The notes under the pieces were generated by a model that ran no database searches, was not told where the DNA came from, and worked only from the letters and a program-made list of their open reading frames with translations. The position numbers and the translations under genes are program-made. From Breoghania sp. (GTDB lineage Bacteria > Pseudomonadota > Alphaproteobacteria > Rhizobiales > Stappiaceae), in the NCBI RefSeq assembly GCF_963674635.1, contig NZ_OY771475.1, positions 2,728,001-2,792,000 of the forward strand: 64,000 bases of DNA, written 5' to 3'. Every line of letters begins with the position of its first letter. Positions within the stretch are counted from its first letter, which is position 1. Positions 40,579-49,867 of this stretch are shown here, one piece after another.

Positions 40579-41516
40579 GGGGCGTACGGCCTTATATGTG
40601 GACCCTTTTCCAGGCCCGTGTGTATCGGCCTGTCTTTCGTTTGCAGGCCTGTCTCATTGCGAAGTCTTGTAACGCGCCGTTTATCTTCCGTGCACACAAG
40701 ACAACCATAGTAATCATCCGCCGTCCGAAATCGGACGGGTCTCCATGCCTATAGGCCCTCCGTTGCGGTACATAAATCTCGCATTTCGACACAGCTTGAG
40801 CGGGCACCCCGCAAGGGCGTGACATGCAGCCCGCAAAACCCACAAGCGCTGCAACCGATATCCTGCCCGAGATTTAATCCACAACATGTTTAGCATCCCG
40901 AGCCAGCCCATTCTCGACCGCTCCAACCCCATGACAGACAAGGCCATCGGTCGATTCTCCCGCAACATGATCTCGAAGCCCAAAAAAAGAGCACTGCCTC
41001 CTGCGTTTGCAGCATTCACCCCCAATCCGCCTAACCCACTGATGCCTTGTGGACTCTCAAATGCAAAACGAGATCCTGCACCCGCCCCCGAACTCTGTGA
41101 CATGGGCAGATGCGCCACGCTGCGACCTTTTGCGCCGTCCCATAGCCCGGTCGCCGATGGCAAGTGCAATGTCGGCGTTGTGTAAATCGGAATCATAATT
41201 GGCTTCGCGAGCGAATGGATCTCAAAGGCTTCTGGCCAAAGCAGGATTCTTTTGGATACAATCTTTGCGCGAACCTGAGGTGTGACACATCTCAAGAGAA
41301 TCGACTACAGGTCTGAACACATCAACCTACGGAGTTCGCCCCTGCCTCTCTCGTGAGGCTTCAAGGCGCTGAAAGACAGCGCGCCTCCACTTGAAGTCTC
41401 CCCCGCAACTACCGCGAACATGCTTCGACCCGCGACTTTCCTCCCGATCTTCGCGGTCCCCGCAAGTCGATATGGCGAACTTTAGACAGCTCCGCACTGT
41501 CAGAAGGCGAAAATCA
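40579..41516. other. 938-base region without a recognisable gene, upstream of the sugar-acid operon
   Basis: This is the longest gene-poor stretch. Base composition is less GC-rich than the flanks. A 193-residue leftward frame (40714-41295) and a 99-residue rightward frame (40886-41185) are open but show no family features, and I do not believe either. A -10-like TACAAT is at 41257-41262, and a near-perfect palindrome AGGTGTGACACATCT is at 41278-41292, a possible operator for the downstream operon. A regulator might once have been here; I cannot show that. Confidence 0.5.
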
Positions 41517-42536
41517 ATGAAAGCACTTGTTTATACCGGCCCGAAAAGCGTGGAAGTTCAAGATGTGGAAACGCCCGAAGGGCGCGCGGGAGCGGTTCGA
41601 CTTCGCCTTCACTATTGTGGTGTGTGCGGGACTGACATCGGAATTTTTTCAGGTAAACACCCGCGGGCGACCGCACCGCTGGTGCTCGGGCATGAATTTG
41701 TCGGCACGGTGGAGGAAGCCCCGGAGGGCTCGCGCTTCGCGTTCGGCGACCGGGCCGTCGCCTATCCCTTGCTGAGCTGCGGCCACTGTCACCCCTGCCG
41801 CAACGGCCAGCCGCATGTGTGCGCGAGCCTGCGCCTGATCGGCATCGACTGCGATGGCGGCATGGCGGAGACGCTGTGGGTGGACGAAAACGTGTTGTTC
41901 AAGGTGCCGGACACCCTGTCCGACCGTATCGCCGCCCTGGTGGAACCGCTTGCAGTCGTCGTGCGCACGCTGCACCAGGCGCAATTCGCGCTCACCCAGT
42001 CGGCCGTTGTCATGGGCGCTGGCCCGATCGGCATCCTGACCGCGATCGTCCTGAAGAATGCGGGCGCCTCCAAGATCATCATTTCCGACGTGGATGAGGG
42101 TCGGCTGAACCTGTGCCGCGAGATGGGCTTCGATGCGGTGGACGTGCGCAAACAGGACCTGATCGAACACGTGAAGGCCGAGACCAATGGCGACGGCGTC
42201 GACGCAGTGTTCGAGTGCTCCGGCGTGGCGAGCTCGGCGATCGACATGACCAAGCTGGTGCGTGTGCAGGGCATTATCTGCATGACCGCCACCCACAAGG
42301 AGCCGCATGCGGTTTCCCTCATCGACGTCAATTTCAAGGAGCTGACGATCATCGGCTCGCGCGTCTACACGATGGCCGAATTCGGCGCGGCCCTGGAGCT
42401 GGCGCAGCAGATGGTTCCGGACCTTGAGAAGGTGATCACGCAGGAAGTGCCGCTGTCGGGCGCCGACAAGGTCTTCGACATGATCGCCGATCCTTCCCTG
42501 ACCACAGTCAAGATTCTGGTGGATTGCCAAGCATGA
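41517..42536 (+). CDS. Zinc-dependent alcohol/polyol dehydrogenase (MDR family)
   Basis: A 339-residue medium-chain dehydrogenase. The catalytic zinc ligands are in YCGVCGTD and LGHEFVG, the structural zinc Cys cluster is in CGHCHPCRNGQPHVC, and the NAD fold is GAGPIGILTAI. Sequence style is that of sorbitol/threonine/galactitol dehydrogenases. The start at 41517 (MKALVYTG) is preceded by GAAGG. It is the first gene of the sugar-acid operon and overlaps the next gene (ATGA). It may oxidise a polyol, aldonate or hydroxy acid to a keto compound. Confidence 0.87.
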   Translation: MKALVYTGPKSVEVQDVETPEGRAGAVRLRLHYCGVCGTDIGIFSGKHPRATAPLVLGHEFVGTVEEAPEGSRFAFGDRAVAYPLLSCGHCHPCRNGQPHVCASLRLIGIDCDGGMAETLWVDENVLFKVPDTLSDRIAALVEPLAVVVRTLHQAQFALTQSAVVMGAGPIGILTAIVLKNAGASKIIISDVDEGRLNLCREMGFDAVDVRKQDLIEHVKAETNGDGVDAVFECSGVASSAIDMTKLVRVQGIICMTATHKEPHAVSLIDVNFKELTIIGSRVYTMAEFGAALELAQQMVPDLEKVITQEVPLSGADKVFDMIADPSLTTVKILVDCQA

Positions 42537-43288
42537 GCCTTTTCGATCTTTCCGGCCGCAAGGCCATCGTCACCGGCGGCACACGCGGCCTGGGAAAGTC
42601 CATGGCCGAAGGCCTCGTAAGCGCGGGCGTTGAAGTCGTCATCATCGGCAGCTCCGAAAAGGTCCATGAGGTCGCAAAGGAAATATCCGCCAACGGCACC
42701 TGCCACGGCCTTGCGTTGGACTTGGGCAACCAGGACGCACGCCGCGATGGCTTCGCCAAGGCGCTCGACATGCTCGCCGGCCAGCTCGACATTCTGGTCA
42801 CCGCAGCCGGCATCCAGCGCCGTCACAAGTGCGAGGACTTCCCCATCGAGGACTGGCAGGAGGTGATCGACGTCAACCTCACCGCCGTCTTCGACTTATG
42901 CCAGATGGCCGGGCGCGTGATGCTGAAGCAGGGCAAGGGCAAGATCATCAACATCGCGTCCCTGCTGTCGTTCTTCGGCGGCTTCACCGTGCCGGCCTAT
43001 GCGGCCAGCAAGGGCGGGGTCATGCAGCTGACCAAGGCGCTCTCCAACGAGTGGGCGAGCCGCGGCATTAACGTCAACGCCATAGCGCCGGGCTACATGG
43101 CCACCGACATGAACACCGCGCTGCTGGCCGATGAAGGTCGCAACGCGGAGATCACCGCCCGCATTCCCGCCAAGCGCTGGGGCACGGGGCCGGACATGAT
43201 CGGCCCGCTGCTCTTTCTCGCCTCTGACGCAGCAGAATACGTCCACGGCGTCACCCTGCCGGTGGATGGCGGCTACATGGGCCGCTGA
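42533..43288 (+). CDS. Short-chain dehydrogenase, gluconate 5-dehydrogenase / KduD-like
   Basis: A 251-residue classical SDR: TGGTRGLGKSMAEGL cofactor loop near residues 12-26, NIASLLSF with the catalytic Ser, and YAASKGG with Tyr and Lys. The closing segment VHGVTLPVDGGYMGR and the internal LFDLSGRKAIVTGG start are typical of 2-deoxygluconate 3-dehydrogenase or gluconate 5-dehydrogenase. It is coupled to the preceding dehydrogenase gene by a four-base overlap. Together they could interconvert epimers of a sugar acid through a keto intermediate, which is inference. Confidence 0.85.
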   Translation: MSLFDLSGRKAIVTGGTRGLGKSMAEGLVSAGVEVVIIGSSEKVHEVAKEISANGTCHGLALDLGNQDARRDGFAKALDMLAGQLDILVTAAGIQRRHKCEDFPIEDWQEVIDVNLTAVFDLCQMAGRVMLKQGKGKIINIASLLSFFGGFTVPAYAASKGGVMQLTKALSNEWASRGINVNAIAPGYMATDMNTALLADEGRNAEITARIPAKRWGTGPDMIGPLLFLASDAAEYVHGVTLPVDGGYMGR

Positions 43289-43315
43289 TTTCGCCCGCCG
43301 GTGAAAGGAACTGAA

Positions 43316-44272
43316 ATGAAAGTCGTCTACTCCGATCTCAACCACTCCTCCCACGCGATCGAGGACGAGATCCTCGCGGCCGCCGGATTGTCCGCCCCGC
43401 TCTATAACTGCCTCACCGAAGACGAGGTGATCGACCAGCTCGGCGAGGCGGAAATCGTGCTGAACCAGTACGCGCCGTTTACCGCGCGCGTGTTCGAGGC
43501 CCTGCCGAACCTCAAGCAGATCATCCGCTACGGCGTGGGCTACAACAACGTGGATCTGGAAGCCGCCACCAAGGCTGGCGTACAGGTTTGCAACGTGCCG
43601 GATTACGGCATGAACGAGGTCGCCGACCACGCGCTCGCGCTCTCCCTGACACTGCTGCGCAAGATCGTTCCGATGAACAATTCCTGCCAGGCGGGTCGCT
43701 GGGACTACATCGAAGCCGTCCCCATCAGGCGTCTGCGGGAACTGACCGTCGGCGTGATCGGCCTTGGCCGCATTGGCCAGGTCTATGCGCGCAAGATGAA
43801 CGCCATCGACCTCAAGGTTCTGGGCTACGACAAGTTCTACAAGCCCAACGCAGCCGATGGCACCGACTACATCGAGAGCGCCGACACCGACCGGATCTTC
43901 AAGGAAGCCGATATCGTCGCCGTCTTCTGCCCGCTCACCGATGAAACCCGCAACATGATCAATGCCGACGTCATGGCCTCCATGAAGGACACGGCCGTGA
44001 TCGTGAACACCTCGCGCGGCGGCATCGTCAACGAGGCGGATCTGGCCGCGGCGCTCAAGGCCGGTCAGATCGCGGGCGCGGGCATCGACACAACCGGAAA
44101 CGAGCCGCTTGAGGATGGCAGCCCGCTGCGGGGCATCGAGACCTGTCTCATCACCCCGCACATGGCCTGGTATTCCGAGGATTCGGCCAACGAACTCAAA
44201 CGCAAGGTTGCGGAAGAGGCTGTGCGTTTCGCACAAAACCAGCCGGTCAATTGGCCGGTCAACAAGCTCTGA
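43316..44272 (+). CDS. D-isomer-specific 2-hydroxyacid dehydrogenase (first of two)
   Basis: A 318-residue NAD(P)-dependent dehydrogenase. The Rossmann motif is VGVIGLGRIGQVY, the substrate Arg is in NTSRGGIVNEADL, the Glu in GIDTTGNEP, and the catalytic His in ITPHMAWYSEDS. The last motif is reminiscent of the CtBP/SerA-like C-terminal-binding group. The start at 43316 has AAAGGA eight bases upstream; a GTG at 43301 is possible. It is followed 38 bases later by the TRAP binding protein gene, so the substrate may be an imported hydroxy acid. Confidence 0.86.
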   Translation: MKVVYSDLNHSSHAIEDEILAAAGLSAPLYNCLTEDEVIDQLGEAEIVLNQYAPFTARVFEALPNLKQIIRYGVGYNNVDLEAATKAGVQVCNVPDYGMNEVADHALALSLTLLRKIVPMNNSCQAGRWDYIEAVPIRRLRELTVGVIGLGRIGQVYARKMNAIDLKVLGYDKFYKPNAADGTDYIESADTDRIFKEADIVAVFCPLTDETRNMINADVMASMKDTAVIVNTSRGGIVNEADLAAALKAGQIAGAGIDTTGNEPLEDGSPLRGIETCLITPHMAWYSEDSANELKRKVAEEAVRFAQNQPVNWPVNKL

Positions 44273-44310
44273 GACCACGGTCTCGGAATCAAGCTTACGG
44301 AGGAATATGA

Positions 44311-45294
44311 ATGTCCTGTCTGAAGAAAATCTGCATGGCCTCCGCCATCGCAGTCATGACGCTTGCCCCGGCGCTCTCCCACGCCGCGGACCTGCGCTTT
44401 GCAGGTGTGACCTCCACGTCGGCCAAGGAAGCCGCCGTGGAATTCAAGAAGATGGTCGAAGAAGCCACTGATGGCAGCCTGAAGATCCAGCTGTTCCAGG
44501 ACAACCAGCTCGGCGATGACCGCGTGGCCGCTGAAAGCACCATCTTCGGCGACATCGACATCGGCGTTTCCTCCACAAGCCCGCTTGCCTCGCTGTTCCC
44601 CGACCTTTACCTCTTCGACGCTCCCTTCCTGTTCCTGAGCGCCGACGAGACCTACGCCACGCTCGATGGCGAAGTCGGCCAGAACATTCTCGCCACGCTC
44701 GAGAAGAAGGGCCTCAAGGGCCTCGGCTTCTGGGAAAACGGCTTCCGCAACTTCACCGACAACGACAAGCCCGTTGCTCTGCCTGAAGATGTGGCAGGCA
44801 TGAAAGTGCGCACGATGGAAAACGAAGTCCATCTGGCCGCATGGCGTGCCTTCGGTGCGAACCCGACCCCGATGGCCTTCACCGAGCTGTTCACGGCTCT
44901 GCAGCAGGGCACGGTCGACGCCCAGGAAAACCCGCTCGGCATCATCGCCGGCAACGGTTTCCAGGAAGTCCAGAACCACGTCTCCCTGACGCAGCACGTC
45001 TACACCCCGTACATCGTGTTCATGAACCTCGACCGCTACAACAGCCTCTCCGACAAGGAAAAGGCGGCGATTGAGGACGCCATGGTCAAGGCGACGAAGT
45101 TCCAGCGTGAGCGGTCTCAGGAACTGGAAGGGGAAATCCTCGCCTCCTTCGCCGGTGAAGGTGTGACCGTGGTCAAGCCGACCCCGGAACAGAAGGCTGC
45201 CTGGCAGAAGAAGGTCATGGACGCCGAGATCTACGACCTCGTGAAGTCGAAGATGGATAATCCCGAATATCTCGACCAGGCTCTTGAGAACTGA
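44311..45294 (+). CDS. dctP: TRAP transporter periplasmic binding protein (DctP family)
   Basis: A 327-residue solute-binding protein. A signal peptide of about 25 residues ends LSHAA. DctP family blocks follow: LFQDNQLGDDR, VRTMENEVHLAAW with the Arg that binds a carboxylate, and GTVDAQENPLG. It starts at 44311 with GGAGG seven bases upstream. The ligand is likely a sugar acid or uronate, given the enzymes around it. A strong hairpin separates it from dctQ, as often seen where the binding protein is made in excess. Confidence 0.9.
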   Translation: MSCLKKICMASAIAVMTLAPALSHAADLRFAGVTSTSAKEAAVEFKKMVEEATDGSLKIQLFQDNQLGDDRVAAESTIFGDIDIGVSSTSPLASLFPDLYLFDAPFLFLSADETYATLDGEVGQNILATLEKKGLKGLGFWENGFRNFTDNDKPVALPEDVAGMKVRTMENEVHLAAWRAFGANPTPMAFTELFTALQQGTVDAQENPLGIIAGNGFQEVQNHVSLTQHVYTPYIVFMNLDRYNSLSDKEKAAIEDAMVKATKFQRERSQELEGEILASFAGEGVTVVKPTPEQKAAWQKKVMDAEIYDLVKSKMDNPEYLDQALEN

Positions 45295-45311
45295 TTTTTC
45301 GCGATCCTGCT

Positions 45312-45341
45312 GCGCCGCCCACTAAAGTGGGCGGCGCTTTT
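45312..45341 (+). terminator. Attenuator-type hairpin between dctP and dctQ
   Basis: GCGCCGCCCACT (45312-45323) pairs perfectly with AGTGGGCGGCGC (45326-45337), followed by TTTTCT. This is a strong intrinsic terminator placed inside an operon. It should lower transcription of the membrane subunits relative to the binding protein. Confidence 0.8.
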
Positions 45342-45387
45342 CTACATTTCTATTTGCCTGATACTGCGCATGGAAGGACCAAGCTAG

Positions 45388-45888
45388 ATGAAGCTACTGC
45401 GCTGGTTAGACAATAATCTCGAAATAACACTTTCTGTCGCCCTTGTATCGGCGATGACTGTCATTCTCGCGATCCAGGTATTCATGCGCTATGTGATTGG
45501 CGCATCGCTTTATTGGTCGGAAGAAGTCGCCCGCTACATGTTTATCTGGCTGATTTATCTCAGTATCAGTCATGGCGCACACCGGATGCGACACATCAAG
45601 CTCGACGCCGCATTAAGTCTGTTTCCAGTCCCTCTTCGCAAATACGTCGTTATTATCGGCGACATCCTGTTCCTTGTCTTCGCCCTCTATGTGATCTGGA
45701 CGTCGCGCCAGGTCGTCCTGCGCCAATTGATGCTTGGTCAGACCTCGCCGGCAATGGCCCTGCCGATGTGGGCCGTCTACTCCGCTCCGATGGTCGGCTT
45801 TGCCTTGACAGCCCTGCGCCAGACGCAGGTCATCTGGTATCGGGTCACCACGCTTAACAAAAGCACCGAAGAGGAGGTCGAGGTATGA
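45388..45888 (+). CDS. dctQ: TRAP transporter small membrane subunit (DctQ family)
   Basis: A 166-residue protein with four hydrophobic helices, including ALVSAMTVILAIQVFMRYV and WSEEVARYMFIWLIYLSIS, the DctQ signature block. It overlaps dctM by four bases (ATGA). The start at 45388 has GAAGGA upstream. Confidence 0.9.
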   Translation: MKLLRWLDNNLEITLSVALVSAMTVILAIQVFMRYVIGASLYWSEEVARYMFIWLIYLSISHGAHRMRHIKLDAALSLFPVPLRKYVVIIGDILFLVFALYVIWTSRQVVLRQLMLGQTSPAMALPMWAVYSAPMVGFALTALRQTQVIWYRVTTLNKSTEEEVEV

Positions 45889-47168
45889 CGGCTGCCATCC
45901 TTTTCGGAAGCCTCGCGGGCTTCCTGATCTTCAACGTGCCCGTCGGCATTGCCATCGGCATGGCCTGCATGCTGACGATCATGACCTTCGGCACGGTTTC
46001 CGGCCTCTACATTTCGCAGACCCTCGTCTCCGCCACCGACAGCTTCCCGATCATGGCGATCCCGCTGTTCATTCTCGCCGGTGACCTGATGGGCGCAGGC
46101 GGCGTCTCTCGCCGCATCCTGGATGTGGCGCAAGCGTTCTTCGGGCGTGTCACCGGCGGCCTCGCCATCGTGACGGTCGTGGTGTGCATGTTCTTCGCCG
46201 CCGTTTCCGGCTCGGGCCCGGCCACGGTTGCCGCCGTAGGATCCATGGTTGTCCCCTCCATGCTCAGGGCCGGTTATTCCAAATCCTTCGTTCTCGCCTT
46301 GCTCGCCACAGCAGGCAGCATCGGTGTCATCATCCCGCCATCGATCCCGATGGTGCTTTACGGCGTTTCCACCGGCACATCGATTTCCAGCCTCTTCCTG
46401 GCCGGTGCAGGCCCCGGCATCCTGATCGGCCTCGTGCTGATCGTCTATGTCTACTTCTACTCCAAGAAGATGGGGTGGTCGGGGGACCCGACGCCGTTCA
46501 ACGGGACTCGGGCGATGAAGGTGACCTGGGACGCCAAGTGGGCGCTGCTCAATCCCTTCATCATTCTGGGCGGCATCTATGCGGGTGTCTTCACCCCGAC
46601 GGAGGCTGCGGCCGTTGCCGCGGTCTATGCCTTCATCTGCGGCGTGTTCATCTATGGCGATCTGAAGCCCAAAGAGATCTTCAGTGTGATTTCAGGCTCC
46701 TGCGTCACCATCGGCACCGTGATGGTCATTCTGGGCTGCGCCTCGACCTTCGCGCGCATCCTGACCATCGAGCAGATCCCCGGCGCCATCGCCGACGGCA
46801 TGCTGACGATCTCCGACAACCCGATCGTCGTGCTGATCATCATCAACGCCCTGCTGCTGCTCGTGGGCTGCGTGATGGACACGACACCGGCCATTCTGGT
46901 GCTCGCGCCGATCCTCTATCCGGTGGCGACATCGCTTGGCATCGATCCGGTCCACTTCGGCATCATCATGGTTGTGAACCTGGCGATCGGCTTCATCACG
47001 CCGCCACTGGGCATCAACCTCTTCGTGGCCGCCCGAATAGGGGACACAACCCTGTCCCAGGTGATCAAGGGGATCGTGCCGTTCGTTCTGGCCATGATCC
47101 TGTCGCTCCTGATCATCACCTATGTGCCGGGCGTCTCCCTGGGGCCGCTGCATCTGATGGGGCGGTAA
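45885..47168 (+). CDS. dctM: TRAP transporter large membrane subunit (DctM family)
   Basis: A 427-residue protein with about 12 helices. IPLFILAGDLMGAGGVSRR, AVSGSGPATVAAVGS and GSIGVIIPPSIPMVLYGV are the DctM landmarks. It forms the sodium-driven translocation path with DctQ. It lies directly after dctQ, and the second hydroxyacid dehydrogenase follows 130 bases later. Confidence 0.92.
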   Translation: MTAAILFGSLAGFLIFNVPVGIAIGMACMLTIMTFGTVSGLYISQTLVSATDSFPIMAIPLFILAGDLMGAGGVSRRILDVAQAFFGRVTGGLAIVTVVVCMFFAAVSGSGPATVAAVGSMVVPSMLRAGYSKSFVLALLATAGSIGVIIPPSIPMVLYGVSTGTSISSLFLAGAGPGILIGLVLIVYVYFYSKKMGWSGDPTPFNGTRAMKVTWDAKWALLNPFIILGGIYAGVFTPTEAAAVAAVYAFICGVFIYGDLKPKEIFSVISGSCVTIGTVMVILGCASTFARILTIEQIPGAIADGMLTISDNPIVVLIIINALLLLVGCVMDTTPAILVLAPILYPVATSLGIDPVHFGIIMVVNLAIGFITPPLGINLFVAARIGDTTLSQVIKGIVPFVLAMILSLLIITYVPGVSLGPLHLMGR

Positions 47169-47298
47169 TCCGGACCCGACGGTCCGTTGAAACGAAACAC
47201 GGGTGGCCGCGGCAACGCTGTGGCCACCCCCATCAAAGCGGGCATGTTCACCGTCCCTCAGAGATTTGAGCCGCCTGTCAGCAAAGGACATGATCTTC

Positions 47299-48240
47299 AT
47301 GACAAAGCCCGGCTGCCTCATGGTCGGCCCCATGAGCGAGAATGTCGTCGCCCAGCTCAACGCGCTTTTCACGATTCACAATTTCTGGGAGGCCGAGGAC
47401 AAGCTCGCCTTCTTAAATGAGATCGCCCCCACCACGCGTTACGTGATCACGCCCGGCAGCCGCGGCTGCTCGGCGGAGATCATCAACGGCCTGCCTGGAC
47501 TGGAACTCGTCGCCTCCATGGGCGTGGGCTATGACGCGGTGGACGTGGCCGCCGCCAAAGCCGCCAATGTGCGCGTGACCAACACCCCCGATGTTCTGAA
47601 CGACTGCGTGGCGGAAGTGACGCTCGGGCTGATGCTGTCGCTCGCCCACCGCATCCCGCAGGCCGACCGCTATGTGCGTGAGGGGCATTGGGAAAACGCC
47701 AAGTACCCGCTGACGGACGAGCTTTTCGGCAGGCGCGCAGGGATTCTCGGGCTTGGCCGGATCGGCAAGGAAATCGCGCGGCGACTGGAGGCCATGCGGA
47801 TGGAGATCGTCTATCACGGGCGCACCCGTCAAGACGACCAGCCCTATCGCTTCTACGACAACCTCGTGACCATGGCGCGCGAGGTGGACTGGCTCGTGGT
47901 GATCGCGCCGAAATCGGCGGCCACGAACAACATCGTCAACGCGGACGTCATGGAAGCGCTCGGACCGGAAGGCTGTCTGGTCAATGTGGCGCGTGGATCG
48001 CTGGTCGATCAGGAAGCCATGACCGCGCTTCTGGAGGCGGGCAAGCTCGGCGGGGCCGCACTCGATGTCTTTGCCCGCGAACCGCATGTGCCGCAACGGC
48101 TGCGCGACCTGGAGAATGTCGTCCTTCTTCCTCATGTCGGCAGCGCGACGCGCGCGACCCGGCGACGGATGGAAGACCTGACCGTCGCCAACCTGCGCGC
48201 TCATGTGAACGGCGAGGCACTGGTGAGCCCGGTTGCCTGA
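47299..48240 (+). CDS. D-isomer-specific 2-hydroxyacid dehydrogenase (second of two)
   Basis: A 313-residue protein in the GhrB/hydroxypyruvate reductase branch. The NAD motif is AGILGLGRIGKEIA, the Arg is in NVARGSLVDQ, the Glu in DVFAREP, and the His in LPHVGSAT. ATG 47299 (MTKPGCLMVGP) is chosen because AAGGA is ten bases upstream; ATG 47290 is too close. It shares little identity with the first hydroxyacid dehydrogenase of the operon, so the two should have separate substrates. Likely reactions are reduction of a 2-keto sugar acid or of glyoxylate/hydroxypyruvate. Confidence 0.85.
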   Translation: MTKPGCLMVGPMSENVVAQLNALFTIHNFWEAEDKLAFLNEIAPTTRYVITPGSRGCSAEIINGLPGLELVASMGVGYDAVDVAAAKAANVRVTNTPDVLNDCVAEVTLGLMLSLAHRIPQADRYVREGHWENAKYPLTDELFGRRAGILGLGRIGKEIARRLEAMRMEIVYHGRTRQDDQPYRFYDNLVTMAREVDWLVVIAPKSAATNNIVNADVMEALGPEGCLVNVARGSLVDQEAMTALLEAGKLGGAALDVFAREPHVPQRLRDLENVVLLPHVGSATRATRRRMEDLTVANLRAHVNGEALVSPVA

Positions 48241-48326
48241 CCAGAAGATCTGAGGATTCGGACCGGGCAAGAGCCCCGGTCACACGGAGCCGGGTTCTCG
48301 ACCCGCCTCGATGCAGGAGACGTTTG

Positions 48327-49220
48327 ATGCGTGAAGTGAAGCCGGAATGGGTTGCCGCCGACTGGGGCACCTCTCACCTCAGGGTGTGGGCAATGCGGGG
48401 GAGCGAGGTTCTTGCTTCCGCCGATGCGCCGGACGGCATGGGCAAGCTCGCTCGCGATGAATTCGAACCCGCCCTGTTGCGCCTGATCGGTGACTGGATC
48501 GGCGATACGCCCTTGCCGGTCATCGCCTGCGGAATGGTCGGCGCGCGCCAGGGCTGGCAGGAAGCGCCCTATCGCATGGTGCCTTGCGCCCCGGTCGCGA
48601 CCGGGGAAACCATGAAGGTGGACACCCGGGACCCGCGTATTGCCGTGGAGATCGTTCCCGGCCTTGCGCAGGACGCCCCCGCCGATGTCATCCGCGGAGA
48701 AGAAGTGCAGATCGCGGGTTTCCTGGCCGAGACACCCGATTTCGACGGCGTTCTCATCATGCCTGGCACCCATTCAAAGCGCGTACGGATCGCGGACGGC
48801 AAAGTCCTCTCCTTCGCGACCGCGATGACGGGCGAACTGTTCGAGCTTCTTTCGACCGCCTCCGTCCTGCGGCACGGCATGACGGGCGACGACTGGGACG
48901 ATGCGGCTTTCCAAGGCGGTGTCAGGGACGGTCTGGCGGGCGTGGCCTTCGAACGCCTCTTCCCCCTGCGCGCTCAGGGTCTGCTGCATGGCTTGTCGGC
49001 AGGCGCGGCGCGCGCGCGACTTTCCGGCCTTCTCATCGGCGCGGAAGCGCGCGCCATCGCAGATTGCGAACGCGTGGTGCTGATCGGCGCCGCGAAGCTT
49101 TGCGCGCTTTACAAAACAGCATTGGAAATGGCCGGCAAGACCGTGGGGGTGGCGGATGGCAGCCGCCTCGTGCGAAACGGTCTGGTGGCCCTATGGCAGA
49201 AAGGTGCAGCACAAAAATGA
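48327..49220 (+). CDS. dgoK: 2-dehydro-3-deoxygalactonokinase
   Basis: A 297-residue sugar kinase of the DgoK family. The N-terminal VAADWGTSHLRVWAM is the ATP phosphate loop and VIACGMVGARQGWQEAPY is the family signature. MPGTHSKRVRI and FATAMTGELFELL follow, also specific to DgoK. It phosphorylates 2-keto-3-deoxygalactonate to the 6-phosphate. The start at 48327 has CAGGAGA upstream. It overlaps dgoA (ATGA) and gives the operon a DeLey-Doudoroff end. Confidence 0.92.
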   Translation: MREVKPEWVAADWGTSHLRVWAMRGSEVLASADAPDGMGKLARDEFEPALLRLIGDWIGDTPLPVIACGMVGARQGWQEAPYRMVPCAPVATGETMKVDTRDPRIAVEIVPGLAQDAPADVIRGEEVQIAGFLAETPDFDGVLIMPGTHSKRVRIADGKVLSFATAMTGELFELLSTASVLRHGMTGDDWDDAAFQGGVRDGLAGVAFERLFPLRAQGLLHGLSAGAARARLSGLLIGAEARAIADCERVVLIGAAKLCALYKTALEMAGKTVGVADGSRLVRNGLVALWQKGAAQK

Positions 49221-49831
49221 GCAACGGACTGATCGCGATCTTGCGCGGCATCACGCCGGAAGAGGTTATCCCGGTGGGCGACGCGCTCGTTTCCGCAGGC
49301 ATTCGCACCATCGAGGTTCCGCTGAATTCGCCACGGCCGCTGGAATCCATCGGACTGCTCGCCCGCTATTTCGAAACTGACGACCGTGTGCAGATCGGCG
49401 CAGGCACCGTTCTCACCCGACAGGACGTGCGTGCCGTTCATGGCGCGGGCGGACGACTGATCGTCTCGCCGAATTTCGATGTTGAAGTGGTTGAGGAAAC
49501 CGTTTCGCTGCGCATGGCATCCTGGCCCGGCGTCTTCACGCCGAGCGAGGCCTTCGGCGCCCTCAAGGCCGGGGCCACGGGCCTCAAGATCTTCCCCGCA
49601 TCCATCATGGGGCCTTCCGGCCTCAAGGCCATTCGGGCCGTTCTTCCCAAGGACACGCTCGTCTATGCGGTTGGCGGCGCGGGTCCCGAAAATTTCAAGA
49701 CCTGGATCGATGCGGGCGCCAACGGGTTCGGCATTGGAGCCGCGCTCTACAAGCCGGGCCGGTCAGCTGAAGCGGTCGGCGAAATCGCCCGGCGCTGTGT
49801 CGCCTCTTTGCTGGTCGCGCAGGCGCACTGA
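49217..49831 (+). CDS. dgoA: 2-dehydro-3-deoxy-6-phosphogalactonate aldolase
   Basis: A 204-residue class I aldolase of the KDPG/KDPGal family. LIAILRGITPEEVIPVGDAL is the N-terminal block, VPLNSP differs from the VTLNTP of KDPG aldolase in the DgoA manner, and the Schiff-base Lys is in TGLKIFPASIMGPSG. It splits KDPGal into pyruvate and glyceraldehyde 3-phosphate. The dehydratase that would make KDGal is not in the window. Confidence 0.92.
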   Translation: MSNGLIAILRGITPEEVIPVGDALVSAGIRTIEVPLNSPRPLESIGLLARYFETDDRVQIGAGTVLTRQDVRAVHGAGGRLIVSPNFDVEVVEETVSLRMASWPGVFTPSEAFGALKAGATGLKIFPASIMGPSGLKAIRAVLPKDTLVYAVGGAGPENFKTWIDAGANGFGIGAALYKPGRSAEAVGEIARRCVASLLVAQAH

Positions 49832-49867
49832 ACCAGCCGATAACGCGCCCGGACTGAAGCACCGACC

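Noticed and set aside
40714..41295. 193-residue leftward frame in the large gap
   Set aside because: No domain, no ribosome site and biased composition; not enough to call a gene or pseudogene.
42896..44278. 460-codon leftward frame opposite two dehydrogenase genes
   Set aside because: Antisense to SDR and hydroxyacid dehydrogenase genes that carry all catalytic motifs.
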